Below, one piece after another: positions 24,802 to 32,190 of a stretch of DNA of 64,000 bases. The position numbers were made by a program, and so were the translations under genes. The notes beneath the pieces were generated by a model, which made no database searches, had not been told where the DNA came from, and was given only the letters and a program-made list of their open reading frames with translations. Position 1 is the stretch's first letter; the number at the start of each line of letters is the position of its first letter. This stretch comes from PALSA-243 sp963743705. Its GTDB lineage: Bacteria > Acidobacteriota > Terriglobia > Bryobacterales > Bryobacteraceae. The DNA lies in the NCBI GenBank assembly GCA_963743705.1, contig CAVUQS010000021.1:124001-188000 (forward strand), in the 5' to 3' direction.

Positions 24802-27690
24802 TTATTTGACGAAGACGATGTACATGTTGCCGCCGCGATCGCCATTTTGGCCGAGGGTCAGGCTTTCGGCGTTGAGGGCCTTGTATTGGTAAAGGTGCAT
24901 CGGCACGCCGCCAACGAGGATGGCTCGATTGGTGATCTGGAACTTACCTGAGAGCCAGGTGGGCGGTGGGATGCGGTCATCGTGCGCGATAGTGACGACG
25001 CTTCCGGGTTTTACCGCAATCTCCATCAGATCGACCGCGATGTAGAGCTGATCCATGAGAGCGGACGGGATGTAATCGGCGCCGAGTAAGTCGGGCGGCA
25101 GGCCGAGGAGCGCGGCGCCGCTATCCACAAACGCGCGCTTGCCATTGGCTGCGTCCTTTTCCACGTGCACGCCGACCGCGGGGCCGGAATAGGAAAACGA
25201 CGTGATGAATTGACCGGTGGGCGAGGCTGCGACGAACTGGGCCGCTGGCGCGCCGGCGACGGATGCAGCAGCGAACCTTTGCGGCGTGACGGTTGGCAGG
25301 GCCGGCATCACGGTGGAATAGCCGTTCTCGACCGGAATGGCGACGGATTGGACGGTGACGCTGGCGGGCTGGAGATTTGCGCCTTTTGCGCGAACGGTGA
25401 CGGCGCCCGCGGTGCGCGTGGCGCGGACGGCGACGCGATTGATGCCGGCTTCGAGATCGAGATAGGCGTTGTTAGTCGATTTAATCTTGCCGCTGTTGTA
25501 GCCGCCACGCCAGACGCCGGGACCTTCGGTTTCGAAATCGACGCGCTGCTGGAAGGTGGGGCAGCGGTCGCCCTTGGCGTCGACAGCTTCGACGTCGATC
25601 AGGAGAATATCGGATCCATCGGCTCGCCAGCCGCTGGGCGCGGTGATGGGCGTCATTTTGAGCGCGACGGGCGGCCCGACCGTATGTTTGCTGCTGGCCG
25701 CGACCGGCTTTCCGTCCGAATACGCGACGGCTTTGATCTGACCGGGTTCCCATACGACATCGGGGAACGTGAAGAGATAGCGGTCTTGCGGCTTGGCGCG
25801 GCCGAGCGATTTGCCATTTACGGACAGCTCGACTTCTTCGGCGTTAGAGACAACATAGACGGTCTTTTTCGTGGCGGCGGGGTAAGTCCAATGGCCGATG
25901 ATGTAGACCTGCGGATCGTCGCGGAACATCGTGCGGCAGACGTAATAGGCCTCTTTGGGCAGACGGACGCCGTCGACTTCACCGCCCGCGCGTGCGACCT
26001 CAGTGGAGACGCGGCCGCCGCTGGTGGAATCGGAGAAGATCCAGTTTGCGCCGCCGGAATGATTAGGCGCGCCGACTTTCTTGACGTACTGAGCTACCTG
26101 GTTGACGGCGTATTGTTCGGAAGTAAGGTCGTAAGTTTGACCCTTGGCTTCGGGATAGCCGAAGTTAGGCGGCGAGTAATCGTCCCAAACGCGGCGCGGC
26201 GATTCTTCGCGGTCGTATTCACCTTCGACGACGGGGAGGCGGGCGATTTCGCGGCCGCCTTCGGTGCCGATGCCGATATCCATGAACTCGGCGGTAACTT
26301 CGTCGGCGCGGCGATGGGCGTAGACGCGGCCGCCGTGAGGATCGTATTGATCCATGTAGCCGCGGAGCTCTTTGGCATGATCGTGCGAGACCTTCTGATT
26401 GCCGCCTTCCCAAATGAGGATCGAAGGATGGTTGCGGTAGTAGATGATCATGTCGCGCCAGGCGGCGGCGCGGATGGTCCAGGCATTGCCGGCGGCGTCG
26501 CCTTCACCATCGACGCCGGGCTGCTCGGCGATGATGCCGAGGCGGTCGCCGGCATCGAGCGCGGCGGGAGCGCCGGCGCAGTGTCCCCAGCGAATGAAGT
26601 TACCGCCGGCGTCTTTCATCAGCGAGAGAGTGAAGAAATGCAGCCAATCGGGCAGTGCGGCGCCGAGGCCGGGCCATTCGTCGGTGGGCTTCTGCCCCCA
26701 GCCGTGGAGCTTCAGGTGATTGCCGTTGATGTAGAAGCCGGTGTTGACGTCCCAGCGCGCGGTGCGGATGCCGAAGGGAATGCGCTGCGAATCGACGATC
26801 TGGCCGCCGACGCGCAGAGAGATGGCGGCGGTGTAGAGGTATGGATAACCGGGTTCCCAGAGTTGCGGATTGGGGATGAGGCCGCCGAGGGTGATAGTGA
26901 TGCTGCGGCCGGCGGCGACGGGTCCGGGCTGGCGCCATTGGCCGACGAGACGGCCATCGGCGGTGAGCACTTGCGCGACGATTTCGACGTTGGTGGGCAG
27001 GCCGCGGTCATTCTCGATGGGCACTTCCATGTTGATTTGAGCGGCGCGCGCAGAGATCTCGGTGGCGTAGACGTAGGGGCCGGCGGTTTGCAGGAAGCTG
27101 TATAGCGGCAGGGAGATGTGCATGCCATCGGTGATGTGGAGGTACACGTTACGATAGATGCCGCCGTGGGCGGGGTGCCAGTGCGGGGAGTTCCATGGCA
27201 GATCGGTCTGGACGATCTTCGCCATGTCGGTTTCCTTGGTGAAGGTGTTGTCGGCCATCACGGCGATGACGTTTTTCGAGCCAAAGCGCAGGCCGTTGGT
27301 GATGTCGAAGCCGAAGGGGATGAAGCCGGTCTTGCTGACGCCGAGGAGTTTCCCGTTGAGATAGACCTCGGCGACCTGACGAACGGCTTCGAATTCGATG
27401 AAGACTTTCTTGCCGCGCATGGAATCGGGCAGCGTGAAGGTCTTGCGATACCAGGTGCGGCCGGACCAGAGGTTCATCTCGCCGACGTGGTTGGGTGTGG
27501 ACCAATCGTCGAAGGTGTCGACGTCATTGAAGGTGTGCGGGAGCGAGACGTTCGACCAGGAGCTATCGTTGAAATCGAGCGCGGAGGCGTTGGGCGGATC
27601 GGCCTTGATGAATTTCCAATCAGGGTCGAAGTTGAGCTTTTGGGCGTGCGCGGCCAGCGACAGCGCCAGTAAGACCAAGATTCGCTTCAA
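24802..27690 (-). CDS. secreted glycoside hydrolase family 2 protein (beta-galactosidase-like)
   Basis: A 962-aa enzyme with a signal peptide (MKRILVLLALSLAAHA). It has the GH2 sugar-binding domain (WYRKTFTLP ... VEVYLNGK-like segment VAEVYLNGKLLG), an Ig-like domain, a TIM barrel (LKLHGWGQKPTDEWPGLG ... HPSILIWEGGNQ) and C-terminal beta domains. The family cleaves beta-galactosides, glucuronides or mannosides. At the position where GH2 enzymes have the acid/base GNE, this protein reads GGNQ near residue 430; VVEGEYDRE near 489 may carry the nucleophile. The start is a TTG with GGAGG ten bases upstream. It sits upstream of a TonB receptor, suggesting glycan use. Confidence 0.82.
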   Translation of the reverse strand: MKRILVLLALSLAAHAQKLNFDPDWKFIKADPPNASALDFNDSSWSNVSLPHTFNDVDTFDDWSTPNHVGEMNLWSGRTWYRKTFTLPDSMRGKKVFIEFEAVRQVAEVYLNGKLLGVSKTGFIPFGFDITNGLRFGSKNVIAVMADNTFTKETDMAKIVQTDLPWNSPHWHPAHGGIYRNVYLHITDGMHISLPLYSFLQTAGPYVYATEISARAAQINMEVPIENDRGLPTNVEIVAQVLTADGRLVGQWRQPGPVAAGRSITITLGGLIPNPQLWEPGYPYLYTAAISLRVGGQIVDSQRIPFGIRTARWDVNTGFYINGNHLKLHGWGQKPTDEWPGLGAALPDWLHFFTLSLMKDAGGNFIRWGHCAGAPAALDAGDRLGIIAEQPGVDGEGDAAGNAWTIRAAAWRDMIIYYRNHPSILIWEGGNQKVSHDHAKELRGYMDQYDPHGGRVYAHRRADEVTAEFMDIGIGTEGGREIARLPVVEGEYDREESPRRVWDDYSPPNFGYPEAKGQTYDLTSEQYAVNQVAQYVKKVGAPNHSGGANWIFSDSTSGGRVSTEVARAGGEVDGVRLPKEAYYVCRTMFRDDPQVYIIGHWTYPAATKKTVYVVSNAEEVELSVNGKSLGRAKPQDRYLFTFPDVVWEPGQIKAVAYSDGKPVAASSKHTVGPPVALKMTPITAPSGWRADGSDILLIDVEAVDAKGDRCPTFQQRVDFETEGPGVWRGGYNSGKIKSTNNAYLDLEAGINRVAVRATRTAGAVTVRAKGANLQPASVTVQSVAIPVENGYSTVMPALPTVTPQRFAAASVAGAPAAQFVAASPTGQFITSFSYSGPAVGVHVEKDAANGKRAFVDSGAALLGLPPDLLGADYIPSALMDQLYIAVDLMEIAVKPGSVVTIAHDDRIPPPTWLSGKFQITNRAILVGGVPMHLYQYKALNAESLTLGQNGDRGGNMYIVFVK

Positions 27691-27743
27691 GCGGTGAGGC
27701 CTCCGGAACTTTTAGGTTAACGCTAAAGGGGAGGCCTTGAATT

Positions 27744-27769
27744 CACCGCAGAGGCGCGGAGACGCAGAG
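27744..27769. repeat. CGCAGAGGCGC-type dispersed repeat, copy 1
   Basis: CACCGCAGAGGCGCGGAGAC followed by GCAGAG, built from CGCAGAG/GCGGAG units. It lies between the GH2 and aminotransferase genes. Related copies are at 42566-42591 and 57664-57691. Confidence 0.6.
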
Positions 27770-27775
27770 TTGAGA

Positions 27776-28954
27776 CTAACTCCAGACTTTGTCGACGGCG
27801 GCCATGAACTTGTTCATCTCGTCTTGGGTGCCGACGGTGACGCGGACTTTGGTGGGCCATATGGGCCATTGGCGTCCGACGATCACTTTTTGGGCGGCCA
27901 TGGCTTGCGCAAATTCGGCGTGCGGGCGCTTGGCTTCCATCATGAAGAAATTCGCCTGGCTGGGGACGAAGGAGATGCCCTTCTTTTCGAAATACGCGAA
28001 CGTGCTGTCGCGGATCTGGATCATCTGGCCGCGGCGCTCGGCGATCAGGTTCTTCACTTTCATGCTGGCGGCGGCGCAGGCGAGTCCGGTCACCGGCAGG
28101 AAGCCGGAGCTTGCAAAGGGACGCAGCTTCTGCAGTAACTCGGGACGCGCGGCGGCGAATCCGGCGCGCAGGCCGGCCATGCCGTAGATTTTCGAGAAGG
28201 TGCGCAGCACCACTACGTCTTTGTCGGCGGCCACCAGGTCGGCGGCGGAGACGGCTTTGTCTGAGAAATGGATGTAGGCTTCGTCGATGACGACTATGGC
28301 GTCCTTATTCTTGTTGGCGAGCAGGAACTCGATATCTTTGCGCGATGTCACGGTGCCGGTGGGGTTGTTGGGATTGCAGATGTAGTAGGCGCCGGCGTCG
28401 GGATCGGCTTTTAGCATGGCGCGGACATCGTGGCCGAAATCGTCGGCGAGCGGAACGCGGACGACCTTCGAGCCGATGTATGCGGGCGCGCCTCCGCCGT
28501 AGCCGGGGTTGGCCATGACCCAACTTTTGGTGGGCGACGTGAAGGCGCAGGTTGCCGCGTGCAGCGGGTCGCTTGACCCGGCGGTGGAGAGAATGTATTC
28601 CGGCTTCACGCCAAGCTGTTCGGCGGCGGCAGTGCGGAAATCTTCCGATTCGCCACCCGGGTTGTAGCGCCAGCCGCGCGGGGCGACTTTGGCAATGGCG
28701 TCGAGCCCTTCTTTGCACGGACCCATGGGGTTCTCGTTCTGGTTGATCACGACGGCGTCGGGATCCATGGCGCGACGCGCGCCACCGCCGCCGCGGCCAC
28801 CGCGCTGCTGTTGCTGGGCGTCCTGCGCCATGGCGAATTCGTTGTAGAACGGAAGAGCGGCGCCGGCGGACATGAGAGCGCCGATGCGTCCGATTTGACG
28901 GCGCGTGAAGCCGCGCTGCGCGAGCGATTCAAACTGCTTGTTGCCGAGGGACAT
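27776..28954 (-). CDS. exported PLP-dependent aminotransferase (histidinol-phosphate aminotransferase-like)
   Basis: A fold-type I aminotransferase of 392 aa. Class I/II motifs are NPNNPTG, the Asp-Glu-Ala-Tyr run VVIDEAYIHF, and the PLP lysine in RTFSKIYGMAGLRAG near residue 255. Unusually for this family it begins with a likely twin-arginine leader (FTRRQIGRIGALMSAGAALPF), followed by a Gln/Gly/Arg-rich linker, so it is probably exported with its cofactor bound. Substrate is unknown; histidinol phosphate is unlikely outside the cytoplasm. ATG 28954 was chosen for the strong AGGAGG upstream; the longer open frame has no such site. Confidence 0.85.
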   Translation of the reverse strand: MSLGNKQFESLAQRGFTRRQIGRIGALMSAGAALPFYNEFAMAQDAQQQQRGGRGGGGARRAMDPDAVVINQNENPMGPCKEGLDAIAKVAPRGWRYNPGGESEDFRTAAAEQLGVKPEYILSTAGSSDPLHAATCAFTSPTKSWVMANPGYGGGAPAYIGSKVVRVPLADDFGHDVRAMLKADPDAGAYYICNPNNPTGTVTSRKDIEFLLANKNKDAIVVIDEAYIHFSDKAVSAADLVAADKDVVVLRTFSKIYGMAGLRAGFAAARPELLQKLRPFASSGFLPVTGLACAAASMKVKNLIAERRGQMIQIRDSTFAYFEKKGISFVPSQANFFMMEAKRPHAEFAQAMAAQKVIVGRQWPIWPTKVRVTVGTQDEMNKFMAAVDKVWS

Positions 28955-29161
28955 CGTCAAGCCTCCTAAAAAGTGATCAAGCCTGGCCGGCTCGGTACGG
29001 AGAGCGGAACGCGGAGACAAGCCGCGCGGAAATAATGAAAATAAAGGTACGGGAACGGCGTGTGGAAGTCAAGGGGGGATCGGCCTTTGTGAGCGTGCGC
29101 GCACTTCGGCTTGCGGGCCGGCGGCGCTTTTCCGGTATCCTGAAACTTTGGAGCGTTTCTA

Positions 29162-29689
29162 TTGAGCCGTATCGGACTTGCCTTTCGTAGCTTCTTCGCT
29201 CTTTTGTTTAGCGGATTCTTATCCGACGATCTGCTGCGTGACTTGCATCTGACGCGGCGCGAAGCCGCGCCGGCGCCGAAACCCGTGGCGCCTTCCGCGC
29301 CCGTTGTTCGCACTTCCGACGGGGCGTTGCAAATGATCGCGATCCTGCAGCGGGACGCGCGGCTGGTGGACTTCCTGATGGAAGATATCTCGGGTTACGC
29401 CGACGACCAGATTGGCGCGGCGGTGCGCGAGTTACACGACCAGTGCCGCGATTCGCTGGGGCGCTACGTCAAGCTGGAACCGGTGATCGACGGAGTGGAA
29501 GGAACGTTCGCTAAAGCGCCATCGAAAGACGCCAACGTGGTGAAGTTTGTGGGCAACGTGCCGGCGAAACCGCCTGAGGGCGGCACGCTGCGCCATAAAG
29601 GCTGGCGCGCGGTGAAAGTGGATCTTCCCACGATGAGCGCAAAGCAGGACATGGCGATTGTGGCTCCGGCCGAGATCGAGATCGAGTAG
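29162..29689 (+). CDS. DUF2760-family protein
   Basis: A 175-aa protein of unknown function. A short hydrophobic N-terminal segment (LAFRSFFALLFSGFL) and an Ala/Pro-rich linker precede a conserved domain (LQMIAILQRDARLVDFLMEDISGYADDQIGAAVRELHDQCR ... LEPVIDGVEG ... LRHKGWRAVKVDLP). I recognise this as the DUF2760 type, which typically sits beside Hsp70-family genes, as it does here (3 bases upstream of the first Hsp70). A link to the chaperone is therefore likely but unproven. The TTG start has GGAGCG upstream. Confidence 0.75.
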   Translation: MSRIGLAFRSFFALLFSGFLSDDLLRDLHLTRREAAPAPKPVAPSAPVVRTSDGALQMIAILQRDARLVDFLMEDISGYADDQIGAAVRELHDQCRDSLGRYVKLEPVIDGVEGTFAKAPSKDANVVKFVGNVPAKPPEGGTLRHKGWRAVKVDLPTMSAKQDMAIVAPAEIEIE

Positions 29690-29692
29690 ACG

Positions 29693-31519
29693 TTGGAACC
29701 GAAATACGTCATCGGTATCGATCTCGGCACGACCAACTCTGCGCTGGCGTACGCTGAGTTGCGTCCGGACGCGGATCCATTCGCAGCGGCGAACGTGCAG
29801 GTGCTCGAGATTCCCCAGTTGGTGAATCCGGGCGAAGTGCGCGACGAGGCTCTGCTGCCATCCTTTCTTTATCTGCCGGGGGCGAGCGATTTCCCGGCGG
29901 GATCGCTGGCGCTGCCGTGGGATGCGGAGCCAGCGTACACGGTGGGCCGGCTGGCGCAGAAGCGCGGCGTGGAAAACGTGGGCCGGATGGTTTCGTCGGC
30001 GAAATCGTGGCTTTCGCATTCGGGCGTGGACCGCACGTCGCCGCTGTTACCGTTCCGCGCGCCCGAAGGAGTCTTCAAGATTTCGCCGGTGGAAGCGAGC
30101 CGGCGCTATCTCGAGCATCTGCGCGACGCATGGAACGCGAAGATGCCGGACGCACCGTTCGCGAAACAGCACACGCTGGTTACGGCGCCGGCATCGTTCG
30201 ATGCAGTGGCGCGCGAGTTGACGCTGGAAGCGGCGAAACAGGCCGGATACGGAGACATCACGCTGCTGGAAGAGCCGCAGGCGGCGTTCTACGCGTGGAT
30301 CGAGAAGCATGCCGATTGGCGCGAGCGCGTGCATCTGGGCGATTTGATTTTGGTGGCGGATATCGGCGGCGGGACCACGGATTTCACGCTGATCGCGGTG
30401 ACGGAACGTGATGGGGAGTTGTCGCTCGACCGCGTCGCGGTGGGCGATCACATTCTACTGGGTGGCGACAACATCGATTTGGCGCTGGCGGGCGCGGTGG
30501 CGCAACGGCTGGCGGAAAAAGGAACGCGACTCGACAGCCGGCAGATGCAAGCGTTGTGGGCGAACTGCCGCGTGGCGAAAGAGAAACTGCTGGAGCCGGG
30601 AACGAAGGCGAAGGAAACGCCGGTGACGATTCTGGGCAAGGGGTCGGGACTGGTGGGCGGAACGATTAAGGCGACGCTGCTGCGCGAGGATATCGATCGC
30701 GTGTTGAGCGATGGATTCCTGCCGATGACGGGAAGCTCGGAGATGCCGGCGCAGCAACGGCGCGGAGGCTTCCAGGAATTAGGGCTGCCGTATGCGGCCG
30801 ATCCGGCGATCACGCGGCATCTGGCGCGTTTTTTGCGGCAGCAGGCGGCGCGCGCGGAGCATGGCGAAATCCGGCGCGGGCCGAGCGGGCTGGCGTGTCC
30901 GACGCACGTGTTGTTCAACGGCGGCGTGCTAAATGCGGGGCTGGTACGCGAGCGAATTCTCGGGACGCTCAACGCCTGGCTGGGGGAGGAAGGTTTCCCG
31001 CCGGCGATGGCTTTGAGCGGCGAGGACCTGATGCAGGCGGTGGCGCGCGGCGCGGCTTACTACGGGCTGGCGCGGCGCGGACGCGGCGTGCGAATCCGCG
31101 GCGGAGTGCCGCGGACGTATTACATCGGGATTGAATCGGCGATGCCGTCGATTCCCGGCTTCCCTGCCCCATTCAAGGCGTTGGTGGTGGCGCCGTTCGG
31201 GATGGAAGAAGGAACGGAGCAACGGATCCCGGGGCGCGAGTTCGGTCTGGTGGCGGGACAAACTGCCGAGTTTCGATTCTTCACGTCAACGGAACGGAAG
31301 GACGACCAGCCGGGAGACTTGATCGAGGATTTCGGCGACCAGTTGACAGAGTTACCGTCGATCGAGGCGAGCTTCGCGGCGGGCGAGGGCGCGCCGGAAG
31401 TCGTGCCGGTGACGCTGGAGACAGTGGTGACGGAGACGGGCGTGCTGCAGCTTTGGTGCGTGGCGCGCGATGGACGGCGCTGGAAGCTGGAGTTCAATGT
31501 GCGGGAGAAGGTGGGCTGA
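29693..31519 (+). CDS. Hsp70-family (DnaK-like) protein 1
   Basis: A 608-aa actin-fold ATPase. It has phosphate 1 IGIDLGTTNSALAYAE, phosphate 2 LVADIGGGTTDFTLI, and the GGDNIDLALAG segment after GDHILL. Unlike DnaK it lacks a standard substrate-binding domain and lid; the C-terminal ~130 residues (GVLQLWCVARDGRRWKLEFN) form a short module shared with the second Hsp70 at 34244. It therefore belongs to the DUF2760-associated Hsp70 group rather than to general protein folding. The TTG start lies 3 bases after the DUF2760 stop, so the two genes are coupled. Its stop is 1 base from the stop of the convergent BrnA gene. Confidence 0.88.
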   Translation: MEPKYVIGIDLGTTNSALAYAELRPDADPFAAANVQVLEIPQLVNPGEVRDEALLPSFLYLPGASDFPAGSLALPWDAEPAYTVGRLAQKRGVENVGRMVSSAKSWLSHSGVDRTSPLLPFRAPEGVFKISPVEASRRYLEHLRDAWNAKMPDAPFAKQHTLVTAPASFDAVARELTLEAAKQAGYGDITLLEEPQAAFYAWIEKHADWRERVHLGDLILVADIGGGTTDFTLIAVTERDGELSLDRVAVGDHILLGGDNIDLALAGAVAQRLAEKGTRLDSRQMQALWANCRVAKEKLLEPGTKAKETPVTILGKGSGLVGGTIKATLLREDIDRVLSDGFLPMTGSSEMPAQQRRGGFQELGLPYAADPAITRHLARFLRQQAARAEHGEIRRGPSGLACPTHVLFNGGVLNAGLVRERILGTLNAWLGEEGFPPAMALSGEDLMQAVARGAAYYGLARRGRGVRIRGGVPRTYYIGIESAMPSIPGFPAPFKALVVAPFGMEEGTEQRIPGREFGLVAGQTAEFRFFTSTERKDDQPGDLIEDFGDQLTELPSIEASFAAGEGAPEVVPVTLETVVTETGVLQLWCVARDGRRWKLEFNVREKVG

Positions 31520-31520
31520 G

Positions 31521-31769
31521 TTAGTGCGCCGGCGCCGGCTTCTTTGCGGTTGAGCTTTCTTCCGGCCATTGGATCGTAGGGCGTCTTTTTCTGGTTGCGC
31601 AGTCTCGCAGGTAGAGATTGATGAGGTTTTGGTAGGGCATCCCCAGTTCGGCAGCCATGCGCTTGAAATAGTCCACTGACGCGGCATCGAGGCGAATGGT
31701 GATCTGGCGCTTCAACTGCTTGACGTAAGGGTTTTTGCGAGAATGAGAAAAATCGTATTCGGTTCTCAT
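31521..31769 (-). CDS. brnA: BrnA-type antitoxin
   Basis: An 82-aa protein with a ribbon-helix-helix-type DNA-binding segment (LKRQITIRLDAASVDYFKRMAAELGMPYQNLINLYLRDC), the pattern of BrnA antitoxins. It should neutralise the BrnT RNase and repress the operon. Its ATG overlaps the brnT stop by 4 bases (ATGA), the usual toxin-first BrnTA order. The open frame continues 35 codons upstream, but inside brnT, so ATG 31769 is the better start. Confidence 0.85.
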   Translation of the reverse strand: MRTEYDFSHSRKNPYVKQLKRQITIRLDAASVDYFKRMAAELGMPYQNLINLYLRDCATRKRRPTIQWPEESSTAKKPAPAH

Positions 31770-32056
31770 TGGAAACTCCAATATTCCTGCTCTTCCGACG
31801 GCGTCGCGCGCCGGGCGGAGATTAATCGAATCACTGAATCGGACTCTCGGTAGCAATGGCTCACGAGCAGGCACCGGGCTTGCAGGCTGAACCCTAATAG
31901 CAAGAACCGCTCCTCATGATGCGAATGATCCGGATCGTCGATCAATCGGCCGTTTTCGTCGAGAAACACGCTTTGCGCCTCCTCAAACGAGATACCATGC
32001 TTGAGCAGGTTCGAACGAGCTTTGCGTCGATCCCATCGGAATTCGATATTGCTCAA
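31766..32056 (-). CDS. brnT: BrnT-type ribonuclease toxin
   Basis: A 96-aa toxin of the BrnT family (RelE-like fold). It has the hallmark start FRWDRRKARSNLLKHGISFEEAQSVFLD, then DPDHSHHEERFLLLGFS and the tail LISARRATPSEEQEYW. It is expected to cleave RNA when free of BrnA. The start is TTG, with no ribosome-binding site. An extended -10 box ends only 6 bases upstream, so the message may be leaderless. The pair sits between two Hsp70 genes and is transcribed against them. Confidence 0.9.
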   Translation of the reverse strand: MSNIEFRWDRRKARSNLLKHGISFEEAQSVFLDENGRLIDDPDHSHHEERFLLLGFSLQARCLLVSHCYRESDSVIRLISARRATPSEEQEYWSFQ

Positions 32057-32062
32057 AGCGTT

Positions 32063-32071
32063 ATTTTAGCA
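32063..32071 (-). promoter_or_regulatory. extended -10 promoter of brnTA
   Basis: Minus strand TGCTAAAAT: extended -10 (TG-N-TAAAAT, -10 hexamer at 32063-32068). No good -35 box is present. The predicted transcript start coincides with the TTG start codon of brnT (32056), pointing to a leaderless message. Confidence 0.5.
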
Positions 32072-32190
32072 TTACGACACGCACCGGGACGACGCCTAAC
32101 TCGCGCCTTCCTTAATGGTGCGCGCGATACCACCTATCGCGGAAGCCACCGTGGCGCCGCCAAGCGAGTTCTTGGGCTCAACCTCCCGTT

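Noticed and set aside
25165..27105. 646-codon plus-strand open frame opposite the GH2 gene
   Set aside because: Gly/Ala/Asp-rich antisense reading; the GH2 protein on the other strand has clear domains and a signal peptide.
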